Assembly: GCA_018818785.1 (NCBI GenBank)
Contig: JAHIRF010000002.1
Location: forward strand, 278,595-342,594
DNA length: 64,000 bases
From: Thermoplasmatota archaeon
GTDB lineage: Archaea; Thermoplasmatota; Thermoplasmata; UBA10834
Direction: 5' to 3'
The notes under the pieces are model-generated. The model was not told the DNA's origin. It saw only the letters and a list, made by a program, of their open reading frames with translations, and searched no databases. The translations under genes were made by a program, and so were the position numbers. Positions 62,928 to 64,000 of the stretch are shown piece after piece (the first letter of the stretch is position 1; each line of letters starts with the position of its first letter).

Positions 62928-63746
62928 ATGAAATGTCCGAAGTGTGGGGCCGAGAACCCAGAAGTAAAGAAATTCTGCGGCGATTGTGGCGGCATTCAGA
63001 CGTCTGAGGAGCGCATCGTCCCCGCGTTATCAGTGCCAGAAGCTCATTCTAAGCGACACAGATGGCTTGTACTCATTCACGCAATCGCTATCCCGGTAAT
63101 ACTGATGGGGTCTATTCTGGGAGTCTTCTACAGCTCTGATTTTTCATGGGATGCTTCGATAAGGGACCATGACGGTGATGGATACGCCGACAGTGACGAC
63201 GAATTTCCGTACGACTTGACGGAATGGACCGACGCTGATGAGGATGGATACGGCGATAATGGAGACGCTTTCCCAGACGACCCGACCGAGTGGTCTGATG
63301 CAGACAATAACGGCATCGGAGACAACACCGACAATCTGCTAAGCGATCCGTTCAATTCGGGAAAATTCCTCACTTTCGATGTGGATTATATTGAAGCTCT
63401 GCAAGGCTTCGGGGTGACCTGCACGCAAGCTATGATTGAGGTTCCCTGGAGCGAAGTGAGTGTATACATCAGCGATGGAATTGAACTTGTATGCTGGGAC
63501 AATATTGATGCAGAGGGATTCGGCGATTATACACTCACACAGGATCTTGGCACATTGAGCCTAATCACATGCGATGTCAAACTCTTGGTAACAGAAATGC
63601 AGCGTAACGAATCTCTCGGCGTTGGAGATTACATCATGTTCAAGTTGGAAGATTCGTTGCCGGAGACCGTAACCTACCTTGTCTGGATCATACACAAGTC
63701 AACGGAAACCACTCTTGCTCAATTCACATTGGCAGAAACCGCATGA
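62928..63746 (+). CDS. Zinc-ribbon membrane protein with calcium-binding thrombospondin type 3-like repeats
   Basis: The 272-residue protein has an N-terminal zinc ribbon (MKCPKCGAENPEVKKFCGDCG), one transmembrane helix (about 40-62), then an Asp-rich region with repeats DHDGDGYADSDDEFPYD, DADEDGYGDNGDAFPDD and DADNNGIGDNTDN, typical calcium-binding TSP type 3 repeats. A C-terminal domain of about 120 residues (LTFDVDYIEALQGFGVT and following) is not recognised. The zinc ribbon would be cytoplasmic and the calcium part outside. It lies between the two tRNA-end repeats. Confidence 0.7.
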   Translation: MKCPKCGAENPEVKKFCGDCGGIQTSEERIVPALSVPEAHSKRHRWLVLIHAIAIPVILMGSILGVFYSSDFSWDASIRDHDGDGYADSDDEFPYDLTEWTDADEDGYGDNGDAFPDDPTEWSDADNNGIGDNTDNLLSDPFNSGKFLTFDVDYIEALQGFGVTCTQAMIEVPWSEVSVYISDGIELVCWDNIDAEGFGDYTLTQDLGTLSLITCDVKLLVTEMQRNESLGVGDYIMFKLEDSLPETVTYLVWIIHKSTETTLAQFTLAETA

Positions 63747-63849
63747 CGCATGGGTCAAACCGTCGAGCCATCAAAGGAACGGAAGGAGGGTTTAGCTCCA
63801 ATCGATTCCCCGCTGATTGAAATCAGAAAAAGGGAGTCTGGCTTAAGCA

Positions 63850-63894
63850 GGGTTCATGGCCCGGCGGCCGCACGTCCATTCTTCTGAGAAAAGG
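63850..63894 (+). repeat. Right copy of tRNA-Gly 3'-end direct repeat
   Basis: GGGTTCA and CCCGGCGGCCGCACGT (63860-63875) match the 3' end of tRNA-Gly exactly, and the following CATTCTT and AGAAA blocks match its downstream flank; scattered mismatches lie between. The 5' half of the tRNA is absent here, so this is not a functional tRNA. Confidence 0.65.
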
Positions 63895-63945
63895 ATATAA
63901 AGCGGAATTGTGTCAAGGAGTCGAGTTCGAAGAGGAAGTGGTAGA

Positions 63946-64000
63946 ATGATGGAGCGGTTCGGTGCGTATCTAGTGTCAAAGCCAAAAAGGGCAGTTCAAA
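63946..64000 (+). CDS. N-terminal fragment, possibly an RND/MMPL-type transporter
   Basis: An open frame starts ATG 63946 and runs off the right edge, reading MMERFGAYLVSKPKRAVQ. The Phe-Gly...Lys-Pro-Lys pattern resembles the cytoplasmic start of RND-superfamily (MMPL/HAE3) exporters, but 18 residues are too few for certainty. A GGATATAAAG box (63893-63902) and a purine-rich GAGGAAGTGG lie upstream. Confidence 0.4.
   Translation, partial: MMERFGAYLVSKPKRAVQ

Noticed and set aside
63850..63894. A second tRNA-Gly gene
   Set aside because: Only the 3' third is present; no D arm, anticodon arm or 5' acceptor strand can be drawn upstream.

Overview
The window looks like a chromosomal segment of a euryarchaeon, most probably in the Thermoplasmatota. 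The evidence is the archaeal shikimate route (ADTH synthase, dehydroquinate synthase II, GHMP-type shikimate kinase), the archaeal homocysteine genes, diphthine synthase, Trm5, Mre11-Rad50, TATA-box promoters with several probably leaderless starts, and a heliorhodopsin of the kind known from Thermoplasmatales. Base composition is balanced and gene density is high. No rRNA, CRISPR array, insertion sequence or replication origin was recognised.

Layout. 1-4.3 kb: end of carB, a Cys-type Thi4, a tiny YHS protein and a TRASH-domain Lrp regulator (probably metal handling), a PRC-barrel protein, an EamA transporter and an ACT-domain regulator. 4.4-16.8 kb: one tightly overlapping 12-gene plus-strand operon. 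It takes aspartate to aspartate semialdehyde (lysC, asd), feeds that into the aromatic pathway (ADTH synthase through chorismate to prephenate dehydrogenase), and into homocysteine (COG1900 protein, NIL-ferredoxin, UPF0280). Two of its genes appear to start at CTG. 16.8-24.4 kb: housekeeping and redox genes (molybdopterin oxidoreductase, flavin reductase, GcvH, M42 peptidase, dCTP deaminase, Trm5). 24.5-26.5 kb: a monomethylamine methyltransferase homologue with Met where methanogens have pyrrolysine, paired with its corrinoid protein. 26.7-30.4 kb: diphthine synthase, an HTH regulator with a palindromic operator, a DDAH-like hydrolase and a heliorhodopsin.

30.4-37.4 kb: a five-gene cluster of a membrane-anchored surface protein, a surface phosphoesterase, and an ECF-type transporter (S, A-A, T). 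The same extracellular domain occurs in the first three proteins. 37.3-53 kb: a Bud32-like kinase, a nitroreductase, a secreted Ntn hydrolase, a divergent FtsZ-like protein, a Kef antiporter, Mre11-Rad50, DUF72, an HExxH metalloprotein, an M28 peptidase, a Nudix hydrolase and an APC permease with Usp domains. 53-59.8 kb: a DUF885 peptidase, a 1408-residue surface protein with a single transmembrane helix and a cytoplasmic longin/roadblock-like tail, and next to it a Ras/Rab-like small GTPase. 60.3-64 kb: a PP-loop protein, FolC, tRNA-Gly(GCC), two small membrane proteins, an imperfect copy of the tRNA 3' end 1.3 kb further on, and the start of a probable RND transporter.

The strongest candidates for undescribed biology are the GTPase plus transmembrane surface-receptor pair, the non-pyrrolysine MtmB/corrinoid pair, and the ECF transporter cluster with its shared surface domain. 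Function calls rest on motif recognition by eye. No similarity search or structure prediction was run.
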